Assembly: GCA_023417785.1 (NCBI GenBank)
Contig: JAEZEH010000145.1
Span: 95,652-159,651 of the forward strand
DNA: 64,000 nt
Direction of reading: 5' to 3'
From: Bacteroidota bacterium
GTDB taxonomy: Bacteria; Bacteroidota; Bacteroidia; Cytophagales; Cyclobacteriaceae
Shown here: in pieces, positions 8,867 through 17,382 of the stretch
Layout: every line of letters starts with the position of its first letter
How positions within the stretch are numbered: the first letter of the stretch is position 1
Position numbers and translations under genes: made by a program
The notes under the pieces: model-generated
Told to the model about the DNA's origin: nothing
Databases searched by the model: none
What the model saw: the letters and a program-made list of their open reading frames with translations, nothing else

Positions 8867-9763
8867 TTGCGAAAAGGTAAACCATCCGCTGTTCGGGCCA
8901 GGGGCAATGCGTTGAAAGTGTCAATCAGCTTGGTGCTGGCGCTTTGCTTAAGCGGTTGCGGAAAATATTCGAATAGTGACGATGATCGAACGGCAGTTGC
9001 GAGAGTCAGCAATGCTTATTTGTACCTGGATGAACTTCAGGGTGTTTCCGCCCCGGGAATATCTGCGGCGGATAGCGTTCAACGTGTCGAAGCTTACGTC
9101 GCTAGCTGGGTTCGGAAACAGTTGCTGATCCAGGAAGCCACCCGACGGATGGACATAAACGAGGCCGAGGTAGAAAGAAAAATCCTGGATTACCGCTATA
9201 GCATAATTGCCTACGAATACCAGGCGCAATACGTCCGCGAAAAACTGGATACCGCGATAAGTCAGTCCGAAATCGAGAAATACTACCGGGAGAACCGAGA
9301 CAATTTCATCCTCAAACAAAATATCGTCCAGGCGACCTTCATTAAGCTGCCCAAGTCTGCTCCCCGGGTGGAGAAGTTGAAAGAGATGATTTTCTCCACG
9401 CGGGAGAAAGATCTGCGCGAATTAAAATCGTATTGCTTGAGTTTCGCAGCCGCCTTTCAGTTGGCCGACAGCACGTGGATGGTGTTTGACGACCTTGTCA
9501 GGAACTCACCCCTTGCCGAAATTCCAAATAAAATACAGTTCCTTAAGGCGAATCCGTATTATGAAACATCTGATGATAACTATCTTTACTTTTTGAAGGT
9601 GAATAATTACCGGATTTCTGATAATGTCTCCCCGCTCGAGTTCGTCCGGAACGAGATCCGGCACATAATTCTGAATAAGCGGAAGGTGAGACTTGCCCAT
9701 GAGTTGGAAGATAGAGTCTACGATGAGGCGGCTGCGGGGCAGAAATTCGAGATCTACAAATGA
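8867..9763 (+). CDS. SurA/PpiC-like lipoprotein with degenerate isomerase region
   Basis: 298 residues from TTG 8867, one base after the previous stop. The lipobox LSGC places the lipidated cysteine at residue 31; a start at TTG 8912 would give a more usual signal length and cannot be excluded. The N-terminal half resembles the SurA chaperone domain (AYVASWVRKQLLIQEATRR; SEIEKYYRENRDNFIL). The following part has the outline of a parvulin domain but lacks the usual AxHIL and GxHIxxL motifs, so isomerase activity is doubtful. It is probably a membrane-tethered chaperone working with its two neighbours. Confidence 0.75.
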   Translation: MRKGKPSAVRARGNALKVSISLVLALCLSGCGKYSNSDDDRTAVARVSNAYLYLDELQGVSAPGISAADSVQRVEAYVASWVRKQLLIQEATRRMDINEAEVERKILDYRYSIIAYEYQAQYVREKLDTAISQSEIEKYYRENRDNFILKQNIVQATFIKLPKSAPRVEKLKEMIFSTREKDLRELKSYCLSFAAAFQLADSTWMVFDDLVRNSPLAEIPNKIQFLKANPYYETSDDNYLYFLKVNNYRISDNVSPLEFVRNEIRHIILNKRKVRLAHELEDRVYDEAAAGQKFEIYK

Positions 9764-9764
9764 T

Positions 9765-11117
9765 ATGAAATACCCATTGAATAGCATAAAGAAATGGTTT
9801 CTCGCAGTGGCGATGTTTGCCCTTGCACATTCTGTCGTAGCGCAGGAAGAAGGATTCGTGGTAGACGAAATCATTGCGAAAGTTGACAACTACATCGTTT
9901 TGAAGTCCGAACTGGAACGTGCATATCAGGACTATATTACGAATGGGGGCACGCCTAACGACCGCGTTCGATGTCAATACCTCGCCCTGCTGGTACGGGG
10001 AAAACTTATGATGGCAAAAGCCGAGATAGACTCAGTTGTCGTTCTCGACATGGAAGTTGATGCCAATACCAAGCAACGGATGGATATGATCCTCTCCCAA
10101 TCCGGTAAGACCGTCGACGAACTCGAATCAATTTATGGAAAAACGATGGAACAGATTCGTCTTGAATTGAGGGAGCAGATTCGCGAGCAGATGATTGTGG
10201 GGAGGATGGAGGATCACATCACTGACGGCATAAAAGTCACGCCCTCAGAAGTACGCCGCTTTTTCAATCGGATTCCGAAAGACAGCCTTGATTACTTTTC
10301 AGCATCTGTGGAGGTGGGGCAGATCGTGAAGGTCGCCGAAGTGAACGAGGCACAAAAAAATGTCACCAAGGGCCAGTTGATGGAACTGCGTAACCGCATC
10401 CTTGCCGGCGAAGACTTCGATAAACTCGCACGGGAATTCTCCGATGATCCTAGCGTTACGGGAAATAACGGAAACATGGGCTGGGTTGGTCGCGGCAGAA
10501 TGGTGCCCGAATACGAAGCTATGGCTTTTAGACTAAAGCCGGGTGAGATATCGATGCCCTTCGAAACCAGCTTTGGGTTTCATATTATGCAACTGATTGA
10601 GCGAAGGGGGAACGAGTACAACTCACGACACATTCTCATTTCGCCCCGACCTTCAGAGGACGACCTGGCGAAAGCTACCCGATACCTGGATAGTCTAAGA
10701 ACCAAAGTTCTGAATGATACCATCACTTTTGAACGTGCTGCCAAAGAGTATTCGGACGACGTCGAGACAAAAGGAAACGGTGGGTTTTTCAGCGATCGCG
10801 AAAGCAATACACGACTGCTCGTTGACGAACTCGATCCTGTAATTTTCTTTACTGTTGATACGATGAAGGTTGGAGCAATATCAAAACCAATCGTTTACCG
10901 AACCGATGAAGGCAAGGACGCTGTTCGGATTCTTTACTATAAGTCGCGGATCCCACCCCATCAGGCATCGCTGGATCAGGACTGGACGCGGATTCAAAAT
11001 GCAACCTTAAATCACAAAAAGGACCGCGCACTGCAGAAATGGTTTCAGAAAGCCAGAAAAGATGTGTTTATTAGCATAGATGAGGAATACGACTTCTGCG
11101 GAATCCTAGACGAATAA
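9765..11117 (+). CDS. surA: SurA-like periplasmic chaperone / peptidyl-prolyl isomerase
   Basis: 450 residues from ATG 9765, one base after the preceding stop. A longer frame from 9693 is rejected because the signal peptide begins at MKYPLNSIKKWFLAVAMFAL and ends SVVAQ. The SurA N-terminal domain (DEIIAKVDNYIVLKSELERAYQDY) is followed by two parvulin domains: one around VGQIVKVAEV to FGFHIMQLIERR, the second from SRHILISPRP. This is the standard SurA architecture for escorting beta-barrel proteins to the Bam complex. The second domain ends less canonically, as in many Bacteroidota homologues. Confidence 0.9.
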   Translation: MKYPLNSIKKWFLAVAMFALAHSVVAQEEGFVVDEIIAKVDNYIVLKSELERAYQDYITNGGTPNDRVRCQYLALLVRGKLMMAKAEIDSVVVLDMEVDANTKQRMDMILSQSGKTVDELESIYGKTMEQIRLELREQIREQMIVGRMEDHITDGIKVTPSEVRRFFNRIPKDSLDYFSASVEVGQIVKVAEVNEAQKNVTKGQLMELRNRILAGEDFDKLAREFSDDPSVTGNNGNMGWVGRGRMVPEYEAMAFRLKPGEISMPFETSFGFHIMQLIERRGNEYNSRHILISPRPSEDDLAKATRYLDSLRTKVLNDTITFERAAKEYSDDVETKGNGGFFSDRESNTRLLVDELDPVIFFTVDTMKVGAISKPIVYRTDEGKDAVRILYYKSRIPPHQASLDQDWTRIQNATLNHKKDRALQKWFQKARKDVFISIDEEYDFCGILDE

Positions 11118-11120
11118 TCA

Positions 11121-12089
11121 ATGACAAAATACAGCTCCGATGTTGAAGCGGCCGACGCCTTGGCCGAGTCTTATAATAATTTGAGACGTGAGATCGCGAA
11201 AGTGGTTGTAGGACAGGACGAAGTTGTTCGTCAGGTGCTGACGGCCATTTTTTGCCAGGGTCATTCACTGCTCGTCGGAGTACCGGGACTTGCCAAAACG
11301 CTTTTGGTTCAAACCATTGCTACGTCTCTTGATCTAGAATTCAAACGCATTCAGTTCACCCCCGACCTGATGCCTTCTGATATTGTTGGCGCCGAGACGA
11401 TGGACCGCGAGCGCAATTTCAAATTTGTGAAGGGACCGGTTTTTGCAAACATTATTCTCGCGGATGAAATCAACAGAACGCCGCCAAAGACACAGGCCGC
11501 GTTGTTAGAATCGATGCAGGAATATGCCGTGACAATCGCCGGACAACGATATCCGCTCCCCCGGCCATTTTTCGTTCTCGCCACACAAAATCCGATTGAG
11601 CAAGAGGGTACTTATCCGTTACCCGAGGCTCAGCTCGACAGGTTTATGTTTAACATTATGTTGACATACCCATCCTTTAAGGAGGAGGTTGAAGTCGTGA
11701 AAAGCACTACCACGGATGATCCGAAAACGGTAAACAAGCTGCTCACAGGAGATGAGATCGCGTATTTCCAGCATCTCGTCCGACGCGTTCCCGTGCCTGA
11801 CAATGTGGTGGAGTATGCCGTAACACTTGTCAGCAAAACAAGGCCTCATGCTGACGGTACGGCAAATCCGCTGGCCAACGAGTTTCTCGACTGGGGCGCA
11901 GGCCCGAGGGCTTCTCAGTTTTTGGTTATGGGTTCGAAGTGCAACGCATTATTGAACGGCAAGTATTCGCCGGATATCGAAGACATTCAGGCGATAGCGA
12001 AACCTGTCCTGAGGCATCGTATCGTTCGCAACTTCAAGGCAGAAGCCGAGGGGATAACCGTCGATAATCTTATCGATCGAATGCTTTAG
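11121..12089 (+). CDS. MoxR-family AAA+ ATPase
   Basis: 322 residues. Walker A is GVPGLAKTLL, Walker B is ILADEINRTPPKTQ, and sensor 1 is LATQNPIEQEGTYPLPEAQ, the signature of the MoxR subfamily. MoxR ATPases assist maturation of metal or membrane complexes, usually with DUF58 and VWA/Bat proteins encoded next door. Here no such partner follows: the next gene runs the opposite way and overlaps the stop by 4 bases. It starts 3 bases after surA, so it is the last gene of that run. Confidence 0.93.
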   Translation: MTKYSSDVEAADALAESYNNLRREIAKVVVGQDEVVRQVLTAIFCQGHSLLVGVPGLAKTLLVQTIATSLDLEFKRIQFTPDLMPSDIVGAETMDRERNFKFVKGPVFANIILADEINRTPPKTQAALLESMQEYAVTIAGQRYPLPRPFFVLATQNPIEQEGTYPLPEAQLDRFMFNIMLTYPSFKEEVEVVKSTTTDDPKTVNKLLTGDEIAYFQHLVRRVPVPDNVVEYAVTLVSKTRPHADGTANPLANEFLDWGAGPRASQFLVMGSKCNALLNGKYSPDIEDIQAIAKPVLRHRIVRNFKAEAEGITVDNLIDRML

Positions 12090-12793
12090 ACCTTTTCGGC
12101 GGGCCAGCCTTCAACCTCAAGGCGGAACCCTACCCCGTGATAGTTGGCAATGGAAATAGCCGGATCTTCACGAAGGTATTTGCGGAGTTTAGAGATAAAC
12201 ACATCCAGGCTTCGTCCCATGAAGTAATCGTCGTCGCCCCAAATCTGATTCAGTATCTCTTCTCTTTTCAGAACCCTTTCACGGTTCACGCAGAGAAACC
12301 GGAGAACTTCCGCCTCTTTTTGTGTAAGCGATTTTTCAATGCCGTTTCTTCGAATCAGGAGACGTGAATAGTCAAAGGAGAATTCGCCAATAGAAAACGT
12401 CGTCTCGGCTAACGGGGCTGACTCACTGCTGCGGCGAAGAAATACTTCAATCCGGTAGTAAAGTTCATCCAGGCTGAACGGTTTGGTGATATAGTCATCA
12501 GCGCCGGTTTGAAATCCCTCAAGTTTGTCGTCCATCATCGACTTCGCGGTGAGAAAAATAATGGGAACGTTCTTATTTTTCGCGCGCACTTCACGGGCCA
12601 GTGTAAACCCGTCTTTCCTGGGTAACATAACATCAAAGATGCATATGTGAAACGGCGCAGATTTGAAACTCTGCTCAGCCTCTTCACCATCGGTACAAAG
12701 GGTCACATCATAGCCTTTGATACTGAGATTGTCTTTGATAACAAAGCCGAGGTTAGGGTCATCCTCCACGAGGAGAATTCGTTTTCCGGTCAT
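12086..12793 (-). CDS. OmpR-family response regulator
   Basis: 235 residues. Receiver domain 1-120 has acidic residues Asp11/Asp12, phospho-acceptor Asp54 in CIFDVMLPRKDGF, and the conserved Thr (FLTAKS) and Lys (YITKPF). The C-terminal winged-helix DNA-binding domain (about 135-232) ends RKYLREDPAISIANYHGVGFRLE. It lies 26 bases downstream of the histidine kinase gene on the same strand, a standard two-component pair. OmpR-type regulators bind tandem direct repeats about 11 bases apart; such repeats occur before the kinase gene at 14126-14163. Confidence 0.95.
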   Translation of the reverse strand: MTGKRILLVEDDPNLGFVIKDNLSIKGYDVTLCTDGEEAEQSFKSAPFHICIFDVMLPRKDGFTLAREVRAKNKNVPIIFLTAKSMMDDKLEGFQTGADDYITKPFSLDELYYRIEVFLRRSSESAPLAETTFSIGEFSFDYSRLLIRRNGIEKSLTQKEAEVLRFLCVNRERVLKREEILNQIWGDDDYFMGRSLDVFISKLRKYLREDPAISIANYHGVGFRLEVEGWPAEKV

Positions 12794-12819
12794 AGGATTA
12801 CCATCAATTAAGATTCTAG

Positions 12820-14118
12820 TTAACTAAAAGGCAGCTGAACACGGAATGTACTCCCTCTGCCTAATTCGCTTCTGACGGACACGGTGCCTCCGTGACCTTC
12901 GACCACCGTCTTTACATAACTTAATCCGAGCCCGAATCCTTTTACGTCATGCACGTTTCCGGTAGGAACCCGATAGAATTTCTGAAAAATTCTTCTTTGA
13001 TTTTCCGGGGATATACCTATCCCGTTATCTGACACTTCAACGGTAATCCCATTGTTATGGTTTTGTGTGTGAATATTTATTTCAGCACAGCCCCTGCAAT
13101 ATTTAAGTGCATTTTCGATCAGATTATTGAAAACGTTGGTTAAATGTAACCGGTCGCACGTTATGTCAGCGCGCTCAGCATTTTTATGGCTCACGATAGT
13201 TCCGGCGTTTTCATTCATGGTAATGCATGTGTTGCTGATCGCCTCATCCAGCAACTGATGTAAGTCTACCAATTCTTTTTTGTAGCCGTGGTCCTCCTTA
13301 TCCAGTTGTGCCATTTGAAGAACTCGCTCAACGTGATGTTTCAGACGCGTGTTTTCTTTCTCAATGATCGCCGTATAGTTCATAAGCCGATCCGGCTGTC
13401 GGATAATGTCGGGATGCTTGAGCACTTCTGTTGACACGGCAATCGTGGATATTGGCGTTTTGAATTCATGCGTCATGTTGTTGATGAAATCCTTCTGGAT
13501 TTCGGAAAGTCGCTTTTGCTTCAGGATAACGAAGAGTGTGTACGCAAAGAATACGATTACCAGTAGCAGCACTCCTGATGAAAAAGTCCAGATACCCATC
13601 TGGTTTAACAAATGCGCTTCGCGGTTTGGAAACTGGACACCAAAGTGATAACCGTGATTTGCCCATTGTGGAAAATGCTTGTTCGTAATTTTGTCCTTCG
13701 CAGTTTTAAGAGGAACGTAATCTCCATAAAGCATCTTTTCGCTGCCGCAGTCATACACACCGTACTCGAAATCAACAATCAGATTTCGTTTTTCAAACTC
13801 GTTTCGAACCAGGTATTCCACCAGGCTCGGATCAACTTCGTTGTTGATCATTACGACGAAGTAATTGGTGGAGATTTGTTTGACCGGATTAGCGGCAGGT
13901 GACGGTGTCTTATTGAGATCAAAGATCTGTTGAGCTACATTGAAAAGGGCCGTGGTCACAGTGCGGTCAAACTCATTTTCTTTCAGGTCGAATGCCCGCT
14001 TCACCCAGTAGAACTGAGTAATCGTAATTCCGGCGATGCTGAGCGTCGCCAGTAGTATTATCCGCCGGATGGTAGAATTCCTCACAATACAAAGGTATGG
14101 TTTCTGATAAGTCATCAA
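12820..14118 (-). CDS. Membrane sensor histidine kinase
   Basis: 432 residues. Membrane segments at about 18-36 and 176-198 enclose a periplasmic sensor region of about 140 residues with no recognised domain. The HisKA box NNMTHEFKTPISTI carries phospho-acceptor His217. The catalytic domain shows NLIENALKYC (N box), VSDNGIGISPENQ (G1) and GFGLGLSYVK (G2). It forms a pair with the downstream OmpR-type regulator. The start ATG at 14118 is followed by another ATG codon; either may be used. The stimulus cannot be read from the sequence. Confidence 0.95.
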   Translation of the reverse strand: MMTYQKPYLCIVRNSTIRRIILLATLSIAGITITQFYWVKRAFDLKENEFDRTVTTALFNVAQQIFDLNKTPSPAANPVKQISTNYFVVMINNEVDPSLVEYLVRNEFEKRNLIVDFEYGVYDCGSEKMLYGDYVPLKTAKDKITNKHFPQWANHGYHFGVQFPNREAHLLNQMGIWTFSSGVLLLVIVFFAYTLFVILKQKRLSEIQKDFINNMTHEFKTPISTIAVSTEVLKHPDIIRQPDRLMNYTAIIEKENTRLKHHVERVLQMAQLDKEDHGYKKELVDLHQLLDEAISNTCITMNENAGTIVSHKNAERADITCDRLHLTNVFNNLIENALKYCRGCAEINIHTQNHNNGITVEVSDNGIGISPENQRRIFQKFYRVPTGNVHDVKGFGLGLSYVKTVVEGHGGTVSVRSELGRGSTFRVQLPFS

Positions 14119-14125
14119 ACCAGGT

Positions 14126-14163
14126 TTAACAAGTCGTTAACATTAATTGGCTTTCTGTTAACA
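14126..14163. promoter_or_regulatory. Three helically phased TTAACA direct repeats, likely response-regulator sites
   Basis: TTAACA occurs at 14126-14131, 14137-14142 and 14158-14163. The steps are 11 and 21 bases, close to one and two helical turns. The region lies between the divergent kinase-regulator pair (ATG 14118) and the DUF1573 gene (ATG 14227). On the minus strand the first two read TGTTAA-N5-TGTTAA, the layout bound by OmpR/PhoB/PhoP-type regulators. Binding is inferred. Confidence 0.5.
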
Positions 14164-14226
14164 AAGGCGGTTTGTTTTTCCCCGCAAATTTGTCCTGAAT
14201 CAAATTTTCACCTAAAACGAAATATT

Positions 14227-14634
14227 ATGAGAAAAGGATTATTGTTCTTCGGTATCGTCATTTGTGTCGCTGCCGTATTCAGCCAGGTCTGCGCTGCTTC
14301 CGTGCAACCCATCGTTAGTTTTTTTGATGCAGCTTTTAGCTGGGAAAAGACCGAACACGATTTTGGTACAATCAAGAAAGACGTGCCGGTTACTCACAAG
14401 TTTACCTTTACGAACAAGGGAAATGCGCCCCTCATCATCACCACCGTAGAGGCATCCTGTGGCTGTACCGTTACAGATTATTCAACCGATCCAATTGCCC
14501 CAGGCGAGACCGGATATGTCAAGGCGACCTACAATGCTGCCAACGCAGGTGTATTTTCCAAGACTGTCACTGTCAACGCAAACACCACCGAAGGTGCGGT
14601 ACGCCTTGCCATCAAGGGCATCGTCAAGGAATAA
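14227..14634 (+). CDS. DUF1573 domain secreted protein
   Basis: 135 residues. A signal peptide (about 1-22) precedes one DUF1573 Ig-like domain: FDFGTIKK-type start at HDFGTIKKDVPVTHKFTF, then SCGCTVTDYS and IAPGETGYVKATYN. DUF1573 proteins are abundant in Bacteroidota and are predicted periplasmic or surface proteins of the ASPM/SPD-2/Hydin-like fold; no biochemical role is established. It is transcribed alone, away from the two-component pair, and the shared upstream region suggests control by that pair. A hairpin follows at 14643-14677. Confidence 0.88.
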   Translation: MRKGLLFFGIVICVAAVFSQVCAASVQPIVSFFDAAFSWEKTEHDFGTIKKDVPVTHKFTFTNKGNAPLIITTVEASCGCTVTDYSTDPIAPGETGYVKATYNAANAGVFSKTVTVNANTTEGAVRLAIKGIVKE

Positions 14635-14642
14635 CTCAAATG

Positions 14643-14677
14643 AAGAATGACAGGAAGCCGCCTTTTCTGTCATTCTT
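14643..14677 (+). terminator. Putative terminator hairpin after the DUF1573 gene
   Basis: AAGAATGACAG (14643-14653) is a perfect 11-base inverted repeat of CTGTCATTCTT (14667-14677) around a 13-base loop. It lies 8 bases after the stop. The tail TTCAATT is only weakly U-rich, so termination strength is uncertain. Confidence 0.6.
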
Positions 14678-14765
14678 TCAATTACCCTTGCTGGCAGGGG
14701 TCATTAGCTAAGAAAAAGTCAGTCGAAAACGATTTCGAAAATAATCTCGCTAAATCCCACGATCA

Positions 14766-14798
14766 TTTGATACCTCCGGGCAGGTTTTGATAACTTTG
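14766..14798 (+). promoter_or_regulatory. Promoter of ppc, Bacteroidota type
   Basis: TTTG (14766-14769), 21-base spacer, TAACTTTG (14791-14798). Both elements match the Bacteroidota consensus exactly. The ppc ATG is 22 bases downstream. Confidence 0.75.
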
Positions 14799-14820
14799 GT
14801 CTCGTTTATAAACCGCAACC

Positions 14821-17382
14821 ATGCCGCGTCACTTCAACGAGACTGTGTCTACAAGGTATCACATGTACAACAGTCTTTTTCTGAATCTTCCATATACGGG
14901 AATCTACCGTACAGGCACTTTGCTCCCGCTTCTGCAACAGGCTTGCGAGCAAGGTTTTGATTCCGGTAAGGATCCCCAGACCATTATCCGCAAATTCTTT
15001 TCGGACTATACTCCGCAGGCAACGGCAGAAGAACAGTTCAGTCTGTTGTTTGGGTTCATTCAATACGCGGAACGACAAGTCGTTCTGTTCGATTCTATTG
15101 AGGATGCTGCCTTTGACCAGATTAATGACCTTACCGGCTCCGGATCTGTAAATTCATTACTGGTTCGCGCCAAAGCGGAAGACGCCGAGGAGGAATTAAA
15201 GCGAAAACTCCAAGATTTCAGTGTCCGCGTTGTATTGACTGCGCACCCTACGCAGTTCTATCCCGGTAATGTTCTGGCTATCATCAATGACCTGGAACAA
15301 ATGATTCGCGAAAACAAACTTGAGAATATCAATCTGTTGTTGCGTCAGCTGGGAAAAACACCTTTCATTAACAAGGAAAAGCCGACCCCGTACGACGAGG
15401 CGGTGAGCCTTTGCTGGTTCCTCGAGAACGTTTTTTACAACGTTATTCCCGACATCATTTCGCGTCTTATGACCGGCCTGAACATGAGTCTCGAAGACTG
15501 GAAAAATTACAACTTGTTCAAGATCGGATTCTGGCCAGGTGGCGATCGCGATGGAAATCCCTACGTTACGCACGAAATTACCCTGCGTGTTGCCCAGCGC
15601 CTGCAGGAGACCCTGTTGAAGTGCTATCACCGAGACATACGATGGCTCAAAAGAAGACTCACTTTCAAAGGTGTTGACCACATCATTACACGGGTCGAAC
15701 GGAAGCTTTATCCGATCGCTTACGGAGGCTATGGTGAGATTTACCATCACCCGGACGAGCTGCTCTCAGACCTCCTTGAAGCAAGGGGCGTACTCATCGA
15801 TCAGCACAAGGGGCTTTTTCTCAATCTTCTCGACGACTTTATCCTCAAAGTAAAAATCTTCGGGTTTTATTTTGCGAGCATGGACATCCGCCAGGACAGC
15901 CGCAAACACGCCTATGCGTGGGAGGCAATCCTTCAAAAGTTGCAGGCGCGCCAGAAAAAGCTCAAAGCATTCGATACGTTTTCAGACGAGGAGAAGATCG
16001 AAACGATCCTCGGGCTCAACTTCAAACCTTCGTCGCTCAAGTTCGAAGATCCTTTTGTAACCGAGCTGATCGAAAGCATTCATGTTATTGGCCAGATTCA
16101 GGCACAGAATGGTCCCGAAGGCTGCCATCATTATGTGATCAGTAATTGTCAGTCGGCACTCGACATCATTCGTGTTTTCCAGCTTGCTAAACTCATCCTC
16201 GGACGTGACAATCAGCTTCAGCTGGATATTGTTCCGCTGTTTGAAACCATTGACGACTTGAGCTCCTGTGGGAATGTGATGGAAGCGGTGTATAATATTC
16301 CGGATTACCAGGAACACCTCAAGATCCGCGGAGGCACGCAAACCATTATGCTGGGGTTCTCTGACGGGACAAAAGACGGCGGATATCTGCGAGCCAACTG
16401 GTCTATCTTCAAAGCGAAGGAGGCACTTACACGAATTACGCGTGAAAAAGGGCTGACGGCAATTTTCTTCGATGGCCGCGGCGGGCCTCCTGCGCGCGGT
16501 GGTGGAAATACGCACGACTTCTATGCATCACTCGGAGACACCATCGAAGACAAAGAAGTCCAGCTTACGGTTCAGGGGCAAACGATCAGCTCCAATTTTG
16601 GTAAACCGCTTTCGTGCAAGTTCAACCTCGAGCAATTACTCTCCGCAGGTGTAGAGAACGCGGTGTTCAGAACGCGCAATCATTTTAGCGACGAGGCAAA
16701 GGAATTGCTCGAAGAACTTGCGGGCGAAGGATATAAAGCATATGCCGCTCTAAAACGGCATCCCAGATTTGTTCCCTACCTCGAAAAAATAACACCACTT
16801 TCGTTCTTTGGCGAGACAAACATCGGCTCGCGTCCGGTGAAAAGGAACGCAGGCAGTCTCAAGTTTGAAGATCTTCGCGCGATACCCTTCGTGGGCTCCT
16901 GGGCGCAGATGAAACAGAACATCCCGGGCTTTTACGGTGTCGGTTCCGCCATCAAGGATCTGAAACGACAGGGAAAAATGAAGGATTTGCAAAAGCTTTT
17001 CCATAGCTCTTTGTTCTTCCGCACCTTGTTAAGCAACAGCATGATGTCGCTAACCAAGAGTTACTTTCCTGCCACTGCCTATCTGGCTAAAGACAAGGAA
17101 TTCGGAGAGTTCTGGAAGCTGATGCATGCGGAATATGAACTGGCAGTCCAAATGATCCTTGAAGTGACCGGTTACAAGGAACTCATGGAAAACAATCCGG
17201 TAAACAGGGATTCTGTAAAACTGCGAGAGCGGATAGTGCTACCGTTGATCACGATCCAGCAGTTTGCGTTGTACCAGTTGCGTCACCTGGACGCAAAGGA
17301 CAAAGCGCTCGAAACGCATTATCGGAAACTCGTCATGCGTTGCATGTTCGGAATTATCAACGCGGCCCGAAACTCGGCCTGA
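14821..17382 (+). CDS. ppc: Phosphoenolpyruvate carboxylase
   Basis: 853 residues, slightly shorter than the roughly 880 of enterobacteria. It carboxylates PEP with bicarbonate to oxaloacetate, the anaplerotic feed of the TCA cycle. Key motifs are VLTAHPTQ with catalytic His142, PGGDRDGNPYVT, the LGFSDGTKDGGYLRANW segment with Lys518, and FFDGRGGPPARGGGNTHDF. The protein ends in NAARNSA rather than the QxxRNTG seen at the C terminus of most characterised enzymes, where it packs at the active site. Promoter at 14766-14798. The stop overlaps the ATG of the next gene. Confidence 0.97.
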   Translation: MPRHFNETVSTRYHMYNSLFLNLPYTGIYRTGTLLPLLQQACEQGFDSGKDPQTIIRKFFSDYTPQATAEEQFSLLFGFIQYAERQVVLFDSIEDAAFDQINDLTGSGSVNSLLVRAKAEDAEEELKRKLQDFSVRVVLTAHPTQFYPGNVLAIINDLEQMIRENKLENINLLLRQLGKTPFINKEKPTPYDEAVSLCWFLENVFYNVIPDIISRLMTGLNMSLEDWKNYNLFKIGFWPGGDRDGNPYVTHEITLRVAQRLQETLLKCYHRDIRWLKRRLTFKGVDHIITRVERKLYPIAYGGYGEIYHHPDELLSDLLEARGVLIDQHKGLFLNLLDDFILKVKIFGFYFASMDIRQDSRKHAYAWEAILQKLQARQKKLKAFDTFSDEEKIETILGLNFKPSSLKFEDPFVTELIESIHVIGQIQAQNGPEGCHHYVISNCQSALDIIRVFQLAKLILGRDNQLQLDIVPLFETIDDLSSCGNVMEAVYNIPDYQEHLKIRGGTQTIMLGFSDGTKDGGYLRANWSIFKAKEALTRITREKGLTAIFFDGRGGPPARGGGNTHDFYASLGDTIEDKEVQLTVQGQTISSNFGKPLSCKFNLEQLLSAGVENAVFRTRNHFSDEAKELLEELAGEGYKAYAALKRHPRFVPYLEKITPLSFFGETNIGSRPVKRNAGSLKFEDLRAIPFVGSWAQMKQNIPGFYGVGSAIKDLKRQGKMKDLQKLFHSSLFFRTLLSNSMMSLTKSYFPATAYLAKDKEFGEFWKLMHAEYELAVQMILEVTGYKELMENNPVNRDSVKLRERIVLPLITIQQFALYQLRHLDAKDKALETHYRKLVMRCMFGIINAARNSA

